From: Sipunculus nudus
Taxonomy: Eukaryota; Annelida; Sipuncula; Golfingiida; Sipunculidae
Length of the DNA stretch: 64,000 nucleotides
Direction: 5' to 3'
Assembly: GCA_026874595.1 (NCBI GenBank)
Contig: CM049317.1
Span: 67,000,618-67,064,617 of the forward strand
In this document: positions 47,320 to 60,556 of the stretch, one piece after another
Layout of the letters: the number at the start of each line of letters is the position of its first letter
Position numbering within the stretch: position 1 is the stretch's first letter
Notes under the pieces: generated by a model
What the model was told of the DNA's origin: nothing
The model's database searches: none
What the model saw: only the letters and a program-made list of their open reading frames with translations
Program-made: the position numbers and the translations under genes

Positions 47320-47368
<49 letters not shown>
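47320..47368. repeat. TA microsatellite
   Basis: About 24 TA units without interruption. Confidence 0.95.
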
Positions 47369-47373
<5 letters not shown>

Positions 47374-49248
47374 GTGGCGTGCATATAAATAAGTGATGTG
47401 CCAGTTAATCGAAAATAACGATGATTTTCTTTCAAATTCGATTAAATTGGATAAATTTCTGCATAATCGATCACAAACAATTTTGCATGTACATTCAGTG
47501 AAATCGTATTTATCAGTTAACATATCCTAACACAGTTCCAGAAATTAGAAAGAGGGGACACAAGATGTAGTGCAAAGCATTAAAGCTGAACATTGTGCAG
47601 CGGACATGTCTCAATACCTTGCCATTATTTATATCATTATATTTTAACTAAAGACAAATTTACATATAAAATATGTGTAACTCTTTATATAGTTTTTTAT
47701 TTCTATAGTTTAAATTTCAAATATTTTACAGGACGCAAGAGCTGGTTACGTTTATACTTGTTAGAGAGGGTTTCACACATTTTATGTTCATGGATCTGCG
47801 CTTTCAAGAGTGCTTGTATACATTTTACAGTTACCCAGACCCCTAGTTATCTTTAATCTGTATATTTGCGCCAACTTTTCTATTTTATTTCTTGGCATCG
47901 AACGAATAGTTCTAAATACTTGGAGGATGGGAAACCAACAATAGCAACACTGACTCTTATGAAAGCCAATGTCATTTTTATCTAGATACTTTATAAACTT
48001 TTTTATACAAATGATTGTTTTTTTTCCAACAGTACTTTTTCCATTTTTTTTCTGGTTCGTGTTCTATATATAAGGTTTTCAATTTATCTTGGAAAAGTTC
48101 TTCAATTTTCGTCAGTTTCGTTGATATTTAATATATGCCCATGGTCTGCAATGAAGCGACCACCGCCGACTACAATCTCCTTCCGTTCAGATTGTTTAAG
48201 GTTCTTTATCCTTTCATTAAAAGGTTAAAATAATAGTTAACTGGTTTAATGTGTAATAATCTATAGGCATACATTGGACCTTGAACAGGAAGTCCGAGAT
48301 ATGAATCACGAATTATGCAAATTAGGCTCTGAACTCAAATATAAATAGAACGAATAAATTTGAAGTCTTAAATAAAAATTACACATGAACGTTGTATTTA
48401 TTAAGAAATTTATTTCATGTTATATTGCATTAAATGAAGCAAAAATGCAGGCCTTGGCTGCAACCTGAAAAACATTCTGAAGGAAGAATCTAACATTTGT
48501 TATCAATTAACTGCGTGTTAATAAATGTACGTACTAAAAAATACAAAAAAACTGTCATATTTGGAAGATGCTCTTGTAAAAATAAAACCCTACAGACCTA
48601 CAAAACAGTAATAAATGATACATCGGGCTCACTGGCACTCCATAGGCATCTGTGGATTGATCTAAGGATCGGGATTTCTTGTTTCAAACAGTGAATATGT
48701 TTAACCTTCGTCTCCGGCAGAGGCTAGAAAACATTGAAAATAGGTTAAATATTTGTTTCCCTGCAGCAAAGCAAAGAGGTTCAAGCCAATCGTGACAAGG
48801 TGATATTTTAGATTAATTATTGGCAAAGTAATAGGATAACTTGTGAAATGTGATATATTTGAGTACAAATTTATGAAGAATTTTAATTTAAAATAAATTC
48901 TCTTCGAGCTTATCAATAATCTTAAATATTCTTAGCAGAGCCATCGATTATCGAATTAATCCTCGTTAAAACCATCTGATATGCCTTAGTCCCTTTGCTT
49001 TGATCGATGGTCAATTTATCGCGCTTATGTGATTTTTTATGGGGAAACTCTATTTTTCCATGGCTGAAACTTTCATATTTATAATGATATTAGGCTGGAA
49101 TTTATGATGTGTATTTGATGAAAATAACATTTTATATAAGTTTTATATAACTGGGCCAAACATCATAAAATAACGTGTTTAGAGCAATTAGGCCCCTCGA
49201 CAGTCTAAAATATGTATTATGTGAGTATTACTAAAAATAAACTAATCT

Positions 49249-49250
<2 letters not shown>
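47369..49250. other. intergenic, no gene seen
   Basis: AT-rich. No domain or repeat recognised. Confidence 0.4.

Positions 49251-49325
<75 letters not shown>
49251..49325. repeat. TA microsatellite
   Basis: About 37 TA units. Confidence 0.95.
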
Positions 49326-49326
<1 letters not shown>

Positions 49327-49539
49327 CCAGAGACAGAATCAGTCAGAGAGAGAAACAGAGGTGAGAGAGACCGACTGACAGACTAAGTCACTGGGCAAAA
49401 AACAAGAGGAAGAAGCGTCTGACCATAGCAATCAATCAAAGATGCCTAGAGGATACATCACAATGGCCCACAGTATTATAGCCGAAGGGTCAAACAACAG
49501 CGAATCACATCAAACATGCCTACAAGGCATATTACAGTG

Positions 49540-49800
49540 AATCAATCTGGACTGCTGCTGCGGCCGACTGCGGGCGGAGGCAATTGTTAGAGAGGTTCAA
49601 GCTGAGATCCGGGGCTCCGCCGATAAATCAGAAGGCGGATCAGAACAGCCAAATCCCACATTAATAGCAAGCGAATAACGTGACAGGACCGGGGCCGAGG
49701 ACGGCACACCCGGCGCCCAATGTATGATTGGTGTCTGTCGACTTTCCCTTTTTATCGGCCGGCAGATTGACCTCTAGAATAAATCACGTGACTCGTTTTC
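49540..49800. other. GC-rich island in AT-rich DNA
   Basis: CpG-containing segment (ctgcggccgactgcgggcgg, gaccggggccgaggacggca) with no ORF. It may be a regulatory element or the 5' end of an unseen gene. Nothing decides this. Confidence 0.3.
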
Positions 49801-50700
49801 TTTTTTTTTGTCAAGCGATCCTCCTGATTGCTGTGATTGACCCGACCTAAAAGTGCAGGCTTTCGGTATTGATAAACAGGCCATTTTACCTCGAGAATAT
49901 CACTTATTTTGTCCTCATAAGTGAACCACTGTTATTTACTGGGTTTGAAGTAAACCTCGTAAAGTCGTAATGTCTTTGTGACTCTTCAGCTGCCTCGCAA
50001 CCCGGTTCCATGCCCTCCCCAGCCACAAACTCATAAAACATATAAACACATCCAATTCGATGGTGTTATTTTTATTTATTCATTTTATTGGTATTGATGA
50101 GGAAAGAAAATGAACATAAAAATACGACCTCTTTATCTGTGATTAAATATATATTTTTTTTCGCCAATAAAATTCAGTAGGAGATGCATGCTTTTAAAAA
50201 AGCCACAATAATGCAGTTTTTTTTCTCTTTAAAAATCAAATTGTGGTCAGGTCAGCTAATCCTCATTAAAGAGACTTTTGACAGCTCTGATAGGTCTGTC
50301 CACTGCTGCAGAGCGAAAAAATGACAAAAAGAATATATGTCTCTTAAAAAACAATACATGACGGAGGGATTACAGGAATACAAGAATATGAAGATATTGT
50401 GGACAAGGTTTCAAAGAGAACTATAAACTATGCCTTGCAGTTACTATAAGCGGAACAATAAATAGTAATACAATATTTAACCCTGCGGGAAGCGAGGGTT
50501 ACTGTTTTTACTCGAATCTGTGTGTGTGTGTGATGGTGTGTGTGTGTGTGTGTACGTTTGTATGTCCAGACGATATCTGGAGAAGGTATGTTATAAAAAT
50601 ATATAATATAGGCTGGTGTTGTGAAAGTGTTGATGAAGTTCATTTTTTGTACATCCAAGCGTAAATAACCCCAGAATGAGATTTATTATGGGTTTTATAG
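49801..50700. other. intergenic with TG microsatellite
   Basis: TG run at about 50519-50552. No gene seen. Confidence 0.5.
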
Positions 50701-50710
50701 CACATCTTAC

Positions 50711-50905
50711 CACTTGCACTTGTTGTATGTGACCATACGACCATTTGTCGAGCGTCATCCGATATGTCACAGGCGACAATGACGTCACACCACGTGCCGT
50801 TTCCCTGAAAGGTCTCTGTAAACCAACGCACATCATGGGAGATGACGTCGCGCCACGTGCCGTTTCCCTGAAAGGTGTCCGTATATATAAACCAACGTAC
50901 ACCAT
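50711..50905 (-). other. possible exon with an in-frame internal duplication
   Basis: On the minus strand WF(IY)T(D/E)TFQGNGTW(R/C)DVI occurs twice in the same frame (copies near 50887-50832 and 50823-50770), followed by ACDISDDARQMVVWSHTTSASG and a good donor (GTG|gtaagatg at 50710). A 6-nt in-frame length difference between the copies favours coding. I do not recognise the domain, and no acceptor or partner exon was found. Confidence 0.35.
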
Positions 50906-50916
50906 AGAGGGAGGGT

Positions 50917-51689
50917 GGGGGGGGGGGGCATGGTTGTTGTTTGTTATGTTTATTGTCAAGTACAGTAATACCACGATGTCCAGGGCGTTTTTCAAAATAT
51001 TCATTTAAAAAGTTCCCCGGAATAACACAGGGTTAATTAAAATCCAATATCACTGTCTTACACGCAGGGTTTGCGCCCTCATATCGGACGCTTTTTTTTT
51101 TTTGTTAAATATACTTTCACTCAGAATGGAATGTTAGAATTTACAACCAAAAGAATGCAGAACAGGCAAAATATTGCCTAATGCATGAAGATAGTTATGT
51201 AAGATAAGTTTCAAGTTACGAAATTTCTGCCTCTTATACTAATTATCAATAGGTGATGCCCAAGAGGCCTTGGACATGCATTATGCAGAGTTACTATTTC
51301 AGCGCCCTTTGATTGGTCCCAGAGACTCATAACCTACTTAAGACTTTCCCGAGAAATAATGGACATTGTTAGTGGACACCTTATTTCTAATGAATAAAAT
51401 CCAACGGGAGTTTCCTTTTAAGTTAAAAAGGCTATAAAACTTTAACATGAGGTCACTTTGTCATCTGTATTAAGTCTCAATCTCTTCCACATTTTTTTTT
51501 GTTTATTCTATTAAAAGGGCGACGGGACTGTCTTTAAGATGAGAATGAAAGTAAACATACGTCGAGAAAGATACGTTATATAATTAAACCCCTTTAAATG
51601 GGATTTCAGCTTTTATATCATTGTGTGCCTAGAAATAATTCAGAAATCATAACTTGCCGTAACGACATACAAGGAATTCTCTTCGGTTT
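50917..51689. other. intergenic, no gene seen
   Basis: Starts with a G homopolymer (50917-50928). No gene supported. Confidence 0.4.
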
Positions 51690-52010
51690 CGGTCTTTGAT
51701 GGGAATTCGTTCCGTAATCTAATGCCCTAACCACTTGGCTACATCTTACCCCGATCGAACGTGATGTCATGTGAAAGGTACATTTTGTGTAATCGCCCCA
51801 TGTATTGCTTAGTCATACCATGGAGGACCCACCCGAAAGACGATCCCGTTTGTGAATGAAACACGGCCCTGGGGCACGGCCTTCCGATTTCGGGCTCATC
51901 CTCGTGAGATACGGCCTCGGCTCAGATTCAAACTCACGATCCCCCGGGTTTTGAGTCATCTGCTCTATCTCTAGACCACAAAAGCCGGTTGCCGTCTGAG
52001 ATCATGGTCC
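51690..52010 (-). mobile_element. relics of tRNA-derived SINEs
   Basis: On the minus strand, two tRNA-like heads: TGTGGTCTAGAGATAGAGC (A-box-like) with GTGAGTTTGAATCTGAGCC (B-box-like) at about 51995-51915, and TAGCCAAGTGGTTAGGGCAT with a decayed GAACGAATTCCC B box at about 51750-51700. Both boxes are mutated. The first head lies directly before gaggatgagcccgaaatcgg body sequence. Confidence 0.55.
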
Positions 52011-53040
52011 ATCAACTAAACACAGCTATTATCTTTTCCACCTTGGGATGCCTCATGAGTGTTGGTAATAGTTGTATAAACTGATGGATTATTTGAAAAA
52101 GGCTGCAATGAAGGCAATAAGGCATTGACCTATAATTATCTACATTGAATCTAAACCCATTACTTGAATAATAATTATATAAGTTATGCAATAAAATCGC
52201 ACGAAGAAAACAGTCTGTTTTTTAAACATATTGAGGATGTTCAATGTCACTGGTCACATAATAATACAACTACATTAATAAGTTGCTAATAGGTTTTGTA
52301 GTGCCATAAATATTTAAAAAAAAACATGTAACTATCAAAGGAAGACTGGCAAAATACGAGAGATGTCATATCACTTGAATATAAGATTCAGGTGGACCAG
52401 AAGGTGATAAATAAATGTTTTTCTTCTCATGAGACTTTTCATTCCTGTTTGGTTTCTTTGTCACATTGTTGTGTTCATATTAAAGTCTAATATAATGATC
52501 GCCAAATTTTCATAGGCGTCTGCCGGTGGCGCAGAGTATAGACACATCATTCACTATTGGTAAGTCTGTTCACGACAACCTCTTTGAATATCAATGAGCT
52601 CCTGTGAACCTTATTTTCATTTAGACCTGATATGTCACTTTTAGTTTGTGTGATTTGATTGGTTTAGGTCTGTGATGGACATCTTCGACGACAACATTTA
52701 CACTGTATTTACGGCACATCCGTTTCCTTTGAGGATTTGGGCGTGGTCATAAAAGCTTTAATCCGCTCTAAAAATTACCAATACACGTCTCTTTGCCACC
52801 AAACTTTCTCGGCAGATTGATTCTCGTCTGGACGCTGCCCTCTGAGAACTATCGTTTCACTTCTCTGCGCCCTTATGCACCCTCACAGGTTTGATTCTCT
52901 CTTGGTCTAACGCAAACAGAAAGAAAACAAAACAACGAAAAAGGAAACGAAATTATGCTGAAATATTTGTATATACATAAACACACTTTTTAAGCCTCCC
53001 TTTCCTATGGGGAGGCTTAATGAATCATATCTGTATAACA
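52011..53040. other. intergenic, no gene seen
   Basis: No supported feature. Confidence 0.4.
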
Positions 53041-53044
53041 AAAC

Positions 53045-53225
53045 CACTGTACTATTAAATATGGAGTGAAACCTGTGTAATAAGACCACCTTTGGGACTG
53101 GACAAAAGTGGTCTTAATTCACGGTCGTTCTAATTAGACTGGTATAACCTGTTTCAAGCTTTCGGTTCACTCAAGTATGGTCTTAAGGCGGTTTTATTAG
53201 CCAGGTGGTCTTTCAGACAGGTTCC
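53045..53225. repeat. dispersed repeat with inverted GGTCTTA/TAAGACC words
   Basis: gtaataagaccacctttggg, aaaagtggtcttaatt, agtatggtcttaaggcggtt and ccaggtggtctttc form partly inverted, partly direct copies. Probably a decayed MITE or satellite. Confidence 0.4.
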
Positions 53226-54830
53226 GCTATCTGTGCAATGTCTTGCACGCGTACCTGACCCTTGATCGACGATACATGTTTATTTCTTTTAACCAATCGT
53301 AGCCTTCATATACCTCGTCGAACAAATGCCTCACATTTACAAAAGACAATATTTGCTTTACCCCAGGTTGAAAAAGGACAAGAAATTACAGTGATCACCT
53401 GTATATAGATGATTTCCATACAACAGTGTTGTCTGTGTAACGTTTTCGAAGGACACGACCGGCACTGAAAATGCTATGGTCTGTATAGCAGTTAAATGGT
53501 TTCATCTTTGCTGACCATACACTGTGCACGACACCACACATATAATATTTACTCCATTTGCACTCACCAAAAGACACTTCATGTGGATTCATCATTAGCG
53601 ATGAATCATGTATTGGTGTCAGGTTGTAATGAATATATTTACCTTATAGGGTGGACAAAATACCTGTGTTAATACAAGCCACATATATAGAATTTCCACT
53701 AAAGAAAGAGTGCTTATTCGACAGCAAGCAGTTTCCCAAGTTGATTTCATAGCAGTGAATGGGACAAAATGGAGGGCTTTGACAATAAGCCCTTGAGAAT
53801 GTATGTGTCCAAATGTTCCTTAGTATATAAATACATGGCCCTATAAGCGCCGTTATTGGAATATGGCACTGAGCGTAAATCACTATGGCCCTGCAAAGAA
53901 ACTTTATTGTTCTAAGGATTCGCCGCTCTTATTTTTCGTGGTTAATTTTTTTATGGCAAATGATAACTAAGTCCTTGAAAGTGTTGCTAATTTGTCTTTT
54001 TGCACATTTTCCTTAAAATAAATTTTGAAGGTGTGGACATAGATATAGGTATTTTCTTTCGTATATTCATGCTGACAAAATTCCAAGTATTGTATCGGTC
54101 GAGATAAAATTGCAGGTTTTTTGTAAATATGGGTGAAAATAAAATTTGACCTTTTGACCTTGAACTATGACCTTGAAGTTCAAAGTCTCCTTTGCAACCG
54201 GGTGATTCTGAAAACTTAGACCACGGTCATACTTTCTAGCGCGGTTACCAGCCTTGAACTAAAAAATGCAATCGAAAGTCTTAAATAAGCACATTTCAGG
54301 GGGTTGGCCCGTCGACTAATAATACTTCTTAGTAAAGATCAATATCTGTCATATGGTTATCCAATCATCTTAAAAAAATGATAAACAAAGACCCAAGGGC
54401 TTTCACTTAGTAACCAGAACGTGAATGACGCAGTGCTCTTTCGGCACCTCGGAAACTTAAAATTCTGCGGTTTTCTCTGTATGCATGCCTGTTTATGAAC
54501 CTCTCAACATAAAAGGTTGAAAGTAATCCAACCTGAGGGTTCAAATTCTGTACGGAAAATTTGGAGACGACACCAAGCCCAATCAAGATTGCATAAATTT
54601 GTATAATTTATGAATCTTCGAAAATATGACAGTTCGACAAGCAGATGAAAATAAAAACGTACTATTAGAAATGGCATGCATATCTGCATGTAGTAGAATT
54701 GATGGGAAACCAATAGCTTGTACTGCCACCCTATGGTCTTCAGTTAATTAAAATTCGACGTTCGGGAGCAGGCTGCCGCTACACCAAGGGGGGGGGGGGG
54801 CATGTTGTCATCTGTCAGTTTGTTTTAATA
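53226..54830. other. intergenic, no gene seen
   Basis: A cluster of GACCTT words occurs at 54149-54180. G-run at 54788-54800. Confidence 0.4.
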
Positions 54831-54831
54831 A

Positions 54832-56437
54832 GCTCAGCTGACCATAAGTCATCTGAACTTTAGTCGTGGTCCTTCGTCCGTCGGCTGTCCGTCTGTCTGT
54901 CCGTTAGGCCTTCCGTCTGTCTGTCCGTTAAACCGGCACGTTTTCAAACCGTTGGACCTAGGAATCTGAAATTCGGCATACAGTTAGATGTCCCCATAAT
55001 CTCCTTCCATACCAAAAATTGGTTCACTAGGATTTCGTTCCTTAAAGAAAACCTCCGTTTCCCATTAAAACCCCATTGTAACAATGATCTGTTTTGGATC
55101 ATATTTAATATGCTTATTTTTCTATACGTTTCCCCTGTACATACCTAAAATCAGGTTAGTATTGTGTAATTTGTAAAAGTTATGGTCACGAACATAATGC
55201 ACCTAGTAAAAAATCAGGAAATATATGTACTCACACCAGAATTGCTAAAGCTAGAGACTTTTCTTCAGGATATATCTTCATTTAAGCAAGATTGATTGTA
55301 TATCGAAAATTAGATCTGAATTTTTCAAATGATAGAAGTTATTCGCATAAATATATAATCAATACCTAAAATTTGCACCCACTTTGGCCATGGCACTTTT
55401 TTTCCTGTAAGCACTTTTGATTAAATTTTCATATCATGCACACGTAAGGATTTCAGCTTCTAAATTCTGAAATTGGAAAGGAATTGATCCAAAACTGTAG
55501 CTTTTATTATTGAAGTTTTTATTAGATCATGTTACACCTAGTCTATACTGAAGCCCCTCTTTATGTCCTCTTGTTGACCTTTCAGGCCAATTATGCATGC
55601 TTGAAGTGAGGCATACTCTGCAGCCAGCCTGCTCTCTTGGGTGGCTTCAGCTGGATCTAACTGTCCAACTCCATTCCTCTAGTAGTTGTTTTGGCCAAAA
55701 ACATAACAATACACAATCATTTTTAACACAATTATTGGTTTATGATAAAAACTTTAAGAATAATTAATGGGAAAAGAATTTTATAGTTAATGGGTAACAG
55801 GGAATTACCTTGCAATTATTGATTTTTTATGGATCTTCCATGAACGGCCGAAAATGTATTCCAAGTGACACCATGCAGTCACCATTGGGTATTTTTCATT
55901 TCAATCATAAAAAATAAATATTAAATAAAATTTGTGTTTACTATCAGGGATTATATAAAGCAAATTAATTATAGACAGAGATGCAGTTGATTATATCAAA
56001 TTAATCTAAATTTTCAGGTCCTTTCCAGGTGTTAAATTTGTTGGTTTATATTTAATACAAAAAATATAAAAATAAGGAAATATGTCAAAAATTTAAAATA
56101 TTACACAGATAAGTGCTCATTAAATATATAGGTTTGAATAATGACATTAACATTCATAGCTGTATCAGTTGTTACATGATACTTGGTAAATAATCAAAAT
56201 TTATATGTGTGACAATAGCACTCCTTTTTCAAATATAGATAATATAAATGACATCAGTCCTCTTCCCTCTCCAAGGCTTTTATCAAAATCTTTAAATAAC
56301 TTGAGTTAAACGCCATCATCCTAAAAAAAAATCAGCTCATATTACCACACGAAACCAATATTTGTCTACCCCTTCTTCCTTATCATATTTTAATATCATA
56401 AATACCAGCTGAGCGCCGTGACCCATGGGTTCCTTGT
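54832..56437 (-). mobile_element. HINE/MITE-like element, copy 2 (inverted)
   Basis: Starts at the right with CAGCTGAGCGCCGTGACCCA and the GACCCATGGGTT palindrome (56406-56437), and ends at the left with AGCTCAGCTG (54832). It carries (GTCC/GTCT)n microsatellite at about 54885-54930. Read on the minus strand it matches copy 1 at 1796-3190: TGCATGGTGT..TTGGAATA, ATTGTTATGTT.TTGG, AGCATGCATAATT and ccgaatttcagattcctagg-like segments. Length is 1.6 kb against 1.4 kb. Confidence 0.8.
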
Positions 56438-57470
56438 TCATTTCTTAGTAGGTTCACCAAAAAAGGAACATTTTTTCTCGACACTTTGTGACGAGACACG
56501 GGAGACTCGAAAGGCTCCATTAAATGTTGGTTATAATCCGGATAAATGGAAGGGTCCTATTCAGATATCTGACGTCAATTAGCTAAGGGTAATACCTTGA
56601 ACCTTTTATGAAGACGGAACAGAAAACGCCGATCCCAACGCACAGGGGTTGTTCGTTTTGTTTATATCCAAGTGTTTGTAACATGAGGGGGCACACCAAA
56701 ATAATCAAAACACATTCACCACTGACATCTGGCGGCAAGTCAGACGAACCAGAGTTTTGCAAAAGGAGTTTTGCAACTAGAGACCGTTCAGCTTCCACTC
56801 CTATGTAACCAGTCACCTTAGTTCATATGGTTTTGTTCTGTTTGTCAACATTGGTACTGGTACTGTGTGGATAAACAAGCTCAACAATCAATCACATAGG
56901 CATAATTAGTACTTCCCTGGACAGGAATTACCAAGTTCAGTAATGTTATTTGTAAACCGAATAATCACAAAATACAAAAAAGTATGTGAATAGCTTGCTT
57001 TAATAGGTTGGTCCAGCACGGCTCTTTTGCGTTTATGTCGGTAATTCGCTCATCATAGTGCACTATCGATTTTATTATCTACTCTGACACAGACACTGAC
57101 TGAATTAACTGCATTGAATGTTCACAGCTAGAACCCGCCGGCATGTATAGATAACGCGACTTCAATGCACTGAAGAGTGTTTACAATTCTCCTGGCTGGC
57201 CTTTATTAAGCAACAGCTTCCTGCACTCGGGGACCACGAGCAGTGACCAGATACAGGTACGTGAGCGTTAACGGACTGACCTCGAGCTCTAACAGGGTTA
57301 ACCTTGATTTAAGCATCAGAGTGGCCCTGATGTTGGGGATGGTGCACTTCATGGGCTATCAGATGAAAGCTGAGCAGGCGCTTAGCCAGGGTTTACCGTA
57401 GCTGGGGGGGGGGGGGGGGGGTTCCAGGATGTGGCTGCTTGAATAACAAATTGGCAAACGGTCCTGGCGC

Positions 57471-57473
<3 letters not shown>
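56438..57473. other. intergenic, no gene seen
   Basis: G-run at 57404-57421. Short ORFs show no domain. Confidence 0.4.

Positions 57474-57552
<79 letters not shown>
57474..57552. repeat. TA microsatellite
   Basis: About 39 TA units. The Ile-Tyr ORFs reported over it are artefacts. Confidence 0.95.
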
Positions 57553-57557
<5 letters not shown>

Positions 57558-58918
57558 AACATAGTTGTGATCATGTGTATAAATTCGTATGTTCGTAGAA
57601 GGCAATCTGTAGATTCTGCCAGGATGTAATCTAGAATTCCAATATTCTTGCAAGACTTAAATACTAAAAAAAAAATATTCACCGCATCATGAAAATTGAG
57701 AATTGGGGGAAATGTTAATAATTACGATCAACGATTTAGACATATTTTTGGGATGCATGATTCCTAATCTCTAGTTTTTTTTTTAGTAATTTCATTACAG
57801 ATTAAAAAACAACGTCCCATGATAGATTTCTATGTATACATTGTTGCAGGTGAATGTGTACAGTAATGAAACTTTATTGATATTTAGATGTCCTTAAAAT
57901 TATTTAAAAAAATCATTTTTACCAGCCTCTGGAAAGTTTATCCCGAATTTTACAAGCAAAGTCCGGGGGGGGGGGGGGGGGGGGGATCGACCCCTACTGC
58001 GCTCGATGGCTAAGCCCCTGCCTGCGGAGGGAGCTTAGATTACCCAGGATTCCCCTGTATCCGTGTACAACCAGAAAACCAGACTACAAAAGTTAATTAA
58101 GGAGACTACACAACATTGCGCTGTCACTTCTGTAGAAACTTCTAACTGGTAGAGCTGGGTTAGGCAGGCATACGCCAGAAGTATATAGAACATGCAAAAC
58201 ATTCTCTATTCTGTTATGTGACTGGGATAATTTAGGCGAAATGTTATTTCTAGATGAATGGGATATATTAAAATAATAAAAAAATTAATTAGATTAAGTA
58301 TTTATAAAACCTATGCACGGACTTTAACACAATATATATAAATAATTATTATGAACATTTACAGGATTACAAAATTTAACTCTTTGTAATCGAGGTTTAA
58401 TATATTTCTAATGCTGAAATTATTATATAAGGGCAGGAGGAGGGGACATGCCTTAGAGGGATATGAACTGATAAATAATTGAAGTATAAAATACATATAA
58501 TCTAAGTACCGAGTTGGTACCATGGCACAGATAAATGGTGTTCAAAACAAAACATATTTTCAAATATAGTTCAACTTTACCTGGTTCTCAGAATCCCAAG
58601 ACAACGCCTAGTGAGCTAATTTCTATGCAGATAATACATCCTTTTATTTTATTAAACGAAAATGTGTATTCTTTACTAATGTGTCGTGCGGCTAACTGTC
58701 AAAAGTGCAAGCAATACAACTAGGTTTGATCCAAGAAATATATTTATTCACCTGCCTTATAAATGAAATATTTCACTTACCATATTGACATTTAAATAAT
58801 ATACATTGTAGAATTATAATACGGATTTTAAGGTAAAAAGGATTTTGAGTTACGGTTGTACGGAATGTTAGGCTGTTGGAGCACTGTGCAGAACATGTCC
58901 AATTTATATTGGTCAAAG
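57553..58918. other. intergenic, no gene seen
   Basis: A run of 21 G at 57965-57985. Otherwise AT-rich. Confidence 0.4.
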
Positions 58919-59870
58919 AAAACTAGGGACCCATGGGTCTCGACCCTCAGCTGAATTTGTGTTAAAGGATATGTGTATGAGCTTTTACAAAATGTGACTA
59001 GTTTGAAGCCAACCTCTCTACCCAACTTGAGTAATCATCCCTTAACTAATTTGTTAATAGATAGGCCCCCCTGTGACCTTGTCCTTTGATCTAGTGACCC
59101 CAAAATCAAAAGGAACCTTCCCCTTTGGCAGCTGCGCCACAAGCGGAAGACTTAAGGTTGACGATAAAAACGTTTGGCTAAAAATGTTCCACAATCTTTC
59201 TAGAGAGTACCTACTTTAGTAGTGGGCCATATAGAAGTCAAGTTTGAACCAATATTTCGATCGTAATTAGTGTTATCACCTGGAGCCAATATGTGGATAG
59301 ATGACCCCGTGACCTTGACCCCAAAATTCCAAAAATTTCTTACACTATTGGCAGATGAGCAATATCTGGAAGATGAAAGGGTTGGGATGAAATATCTGGG
59401 TTAAAATACATCCACAATCTTTTTAAAGAAGTTGGTCCTATGACCTTGGACCACATGACCCCAAAATCAAAAGGGTTTTTACATTATTGCTCGTCATATA
59501 TAAGTCAAGATTGAAACCAATATGTCAATACAAACTGGGAGTTATCATCAATAAACAAATATTTAGACAGATGGCCCCTGAGACATTGACCTTGTGACCC
59601 CAAAATCAATCAAGTTCTTTTTCTATTGGCAGGTAAGCTATATGTGCAAGATGGATGGTCTGGGATGAAAAGTTTGGCTTAAAATGCATCTACAATCTTT
59701 CTAAAAAAATGGGTCCTGTGTCCTTGACCTTTGAACTAAAAAAATCAATAGAGTTCTTGCGTTAGAGGTGCGCCATATATACAGTTTAAAATCCATGTCA
59801 ATCCAAACTGGAGTTATCATCAGGAATAAAATTAAATGGACAGGTGGCACCACCAGGTATCATTAAATTG
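58919..59870 (+). mobile_element. palindromic-head element with GACCTT-type satellite body
   Basis: Head ACTAGGGACCCATGGGTC...CTCAGCTGA at 58923-58955, then four to five monomers of roughly 190-270 bp (59060-59860). Each carries gtgaccttga, gaccccaaaatcaa, ctattggcag, ggatgaaa..tttggcttaaaa and catc(c/t)acaatctttctaaa. The right end was not found. Confidence 0.7.
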
Positions 59871-60556
59871 AAAAAAATCAATCACAATCAATAAACACAC
59901 TTGGGTTCAGGACACTTGATGACACCACAAAAAGAAAAACAAGGGACCAATAGGCAGGAAAATAATAAACAAATGTTTGTATTAGATCCTCATTTTTTTT
60001 ATCAAATCATTTACTTTCAGTTATATTTCTATACATTTCCTATATATTTAAATATATATCTGAATATAAAAGTTGATTCATAATTCTAAATTGGATCAAC
60101 ATAAATCTCAATCTTGTCTGATAACACCACATTATTAATACAAAAGTATATATCTATGTATATATGTAAAAATCTAAAATAATATCAAATGGAGATAAAA
60201 ATGCTACATTTACACCACATGGCATCTTCTGGATTACACCCTGAATTACTTTTTCAAGGAAAGTTTTTTGGATATTGGAGTGGAAACAGCATTACAATCA
60301 AGGAGATACAGTGAAAATTATAACAATTACTGCATAACACTTGGTGGGTTGGGATTGCCTGGGGGGGGGGGGGGGGGGGATTGGGGTGGTGATATGAGAA
60401 TAACTGTACACCTGTCAAGGCAGGGGATCTCCCCAGTGACTGTAACAAATCAGAAACCCTGGCATGGACTTCCACTGACCTGGAGTGGGACACTGCATCT
60501 GGAAAGAGTAAATGACTACAATAGAGCCTCAAGAAAAAAAAAAAAATCAATAACTA
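59871..60556. other. intergenic, no gene seen
   Basis: A run of 19 G at 60361-60379 and an A-run near 60533. The ORF across the G-run is not believed. Confidence 0.4.

Noticed and set aside
57393-57682. ORFs of alternating Ile-Tyr
   Set aside because: Translation of a TA microsatellite; no biological coding signal.
59060-59860. Clusters of GACCTT/TGACCTTGACC as nuclear-receptor response elements
   Set aside because: They recur because they are part of a satellite monomer. There is no independent sign of regulatory function.
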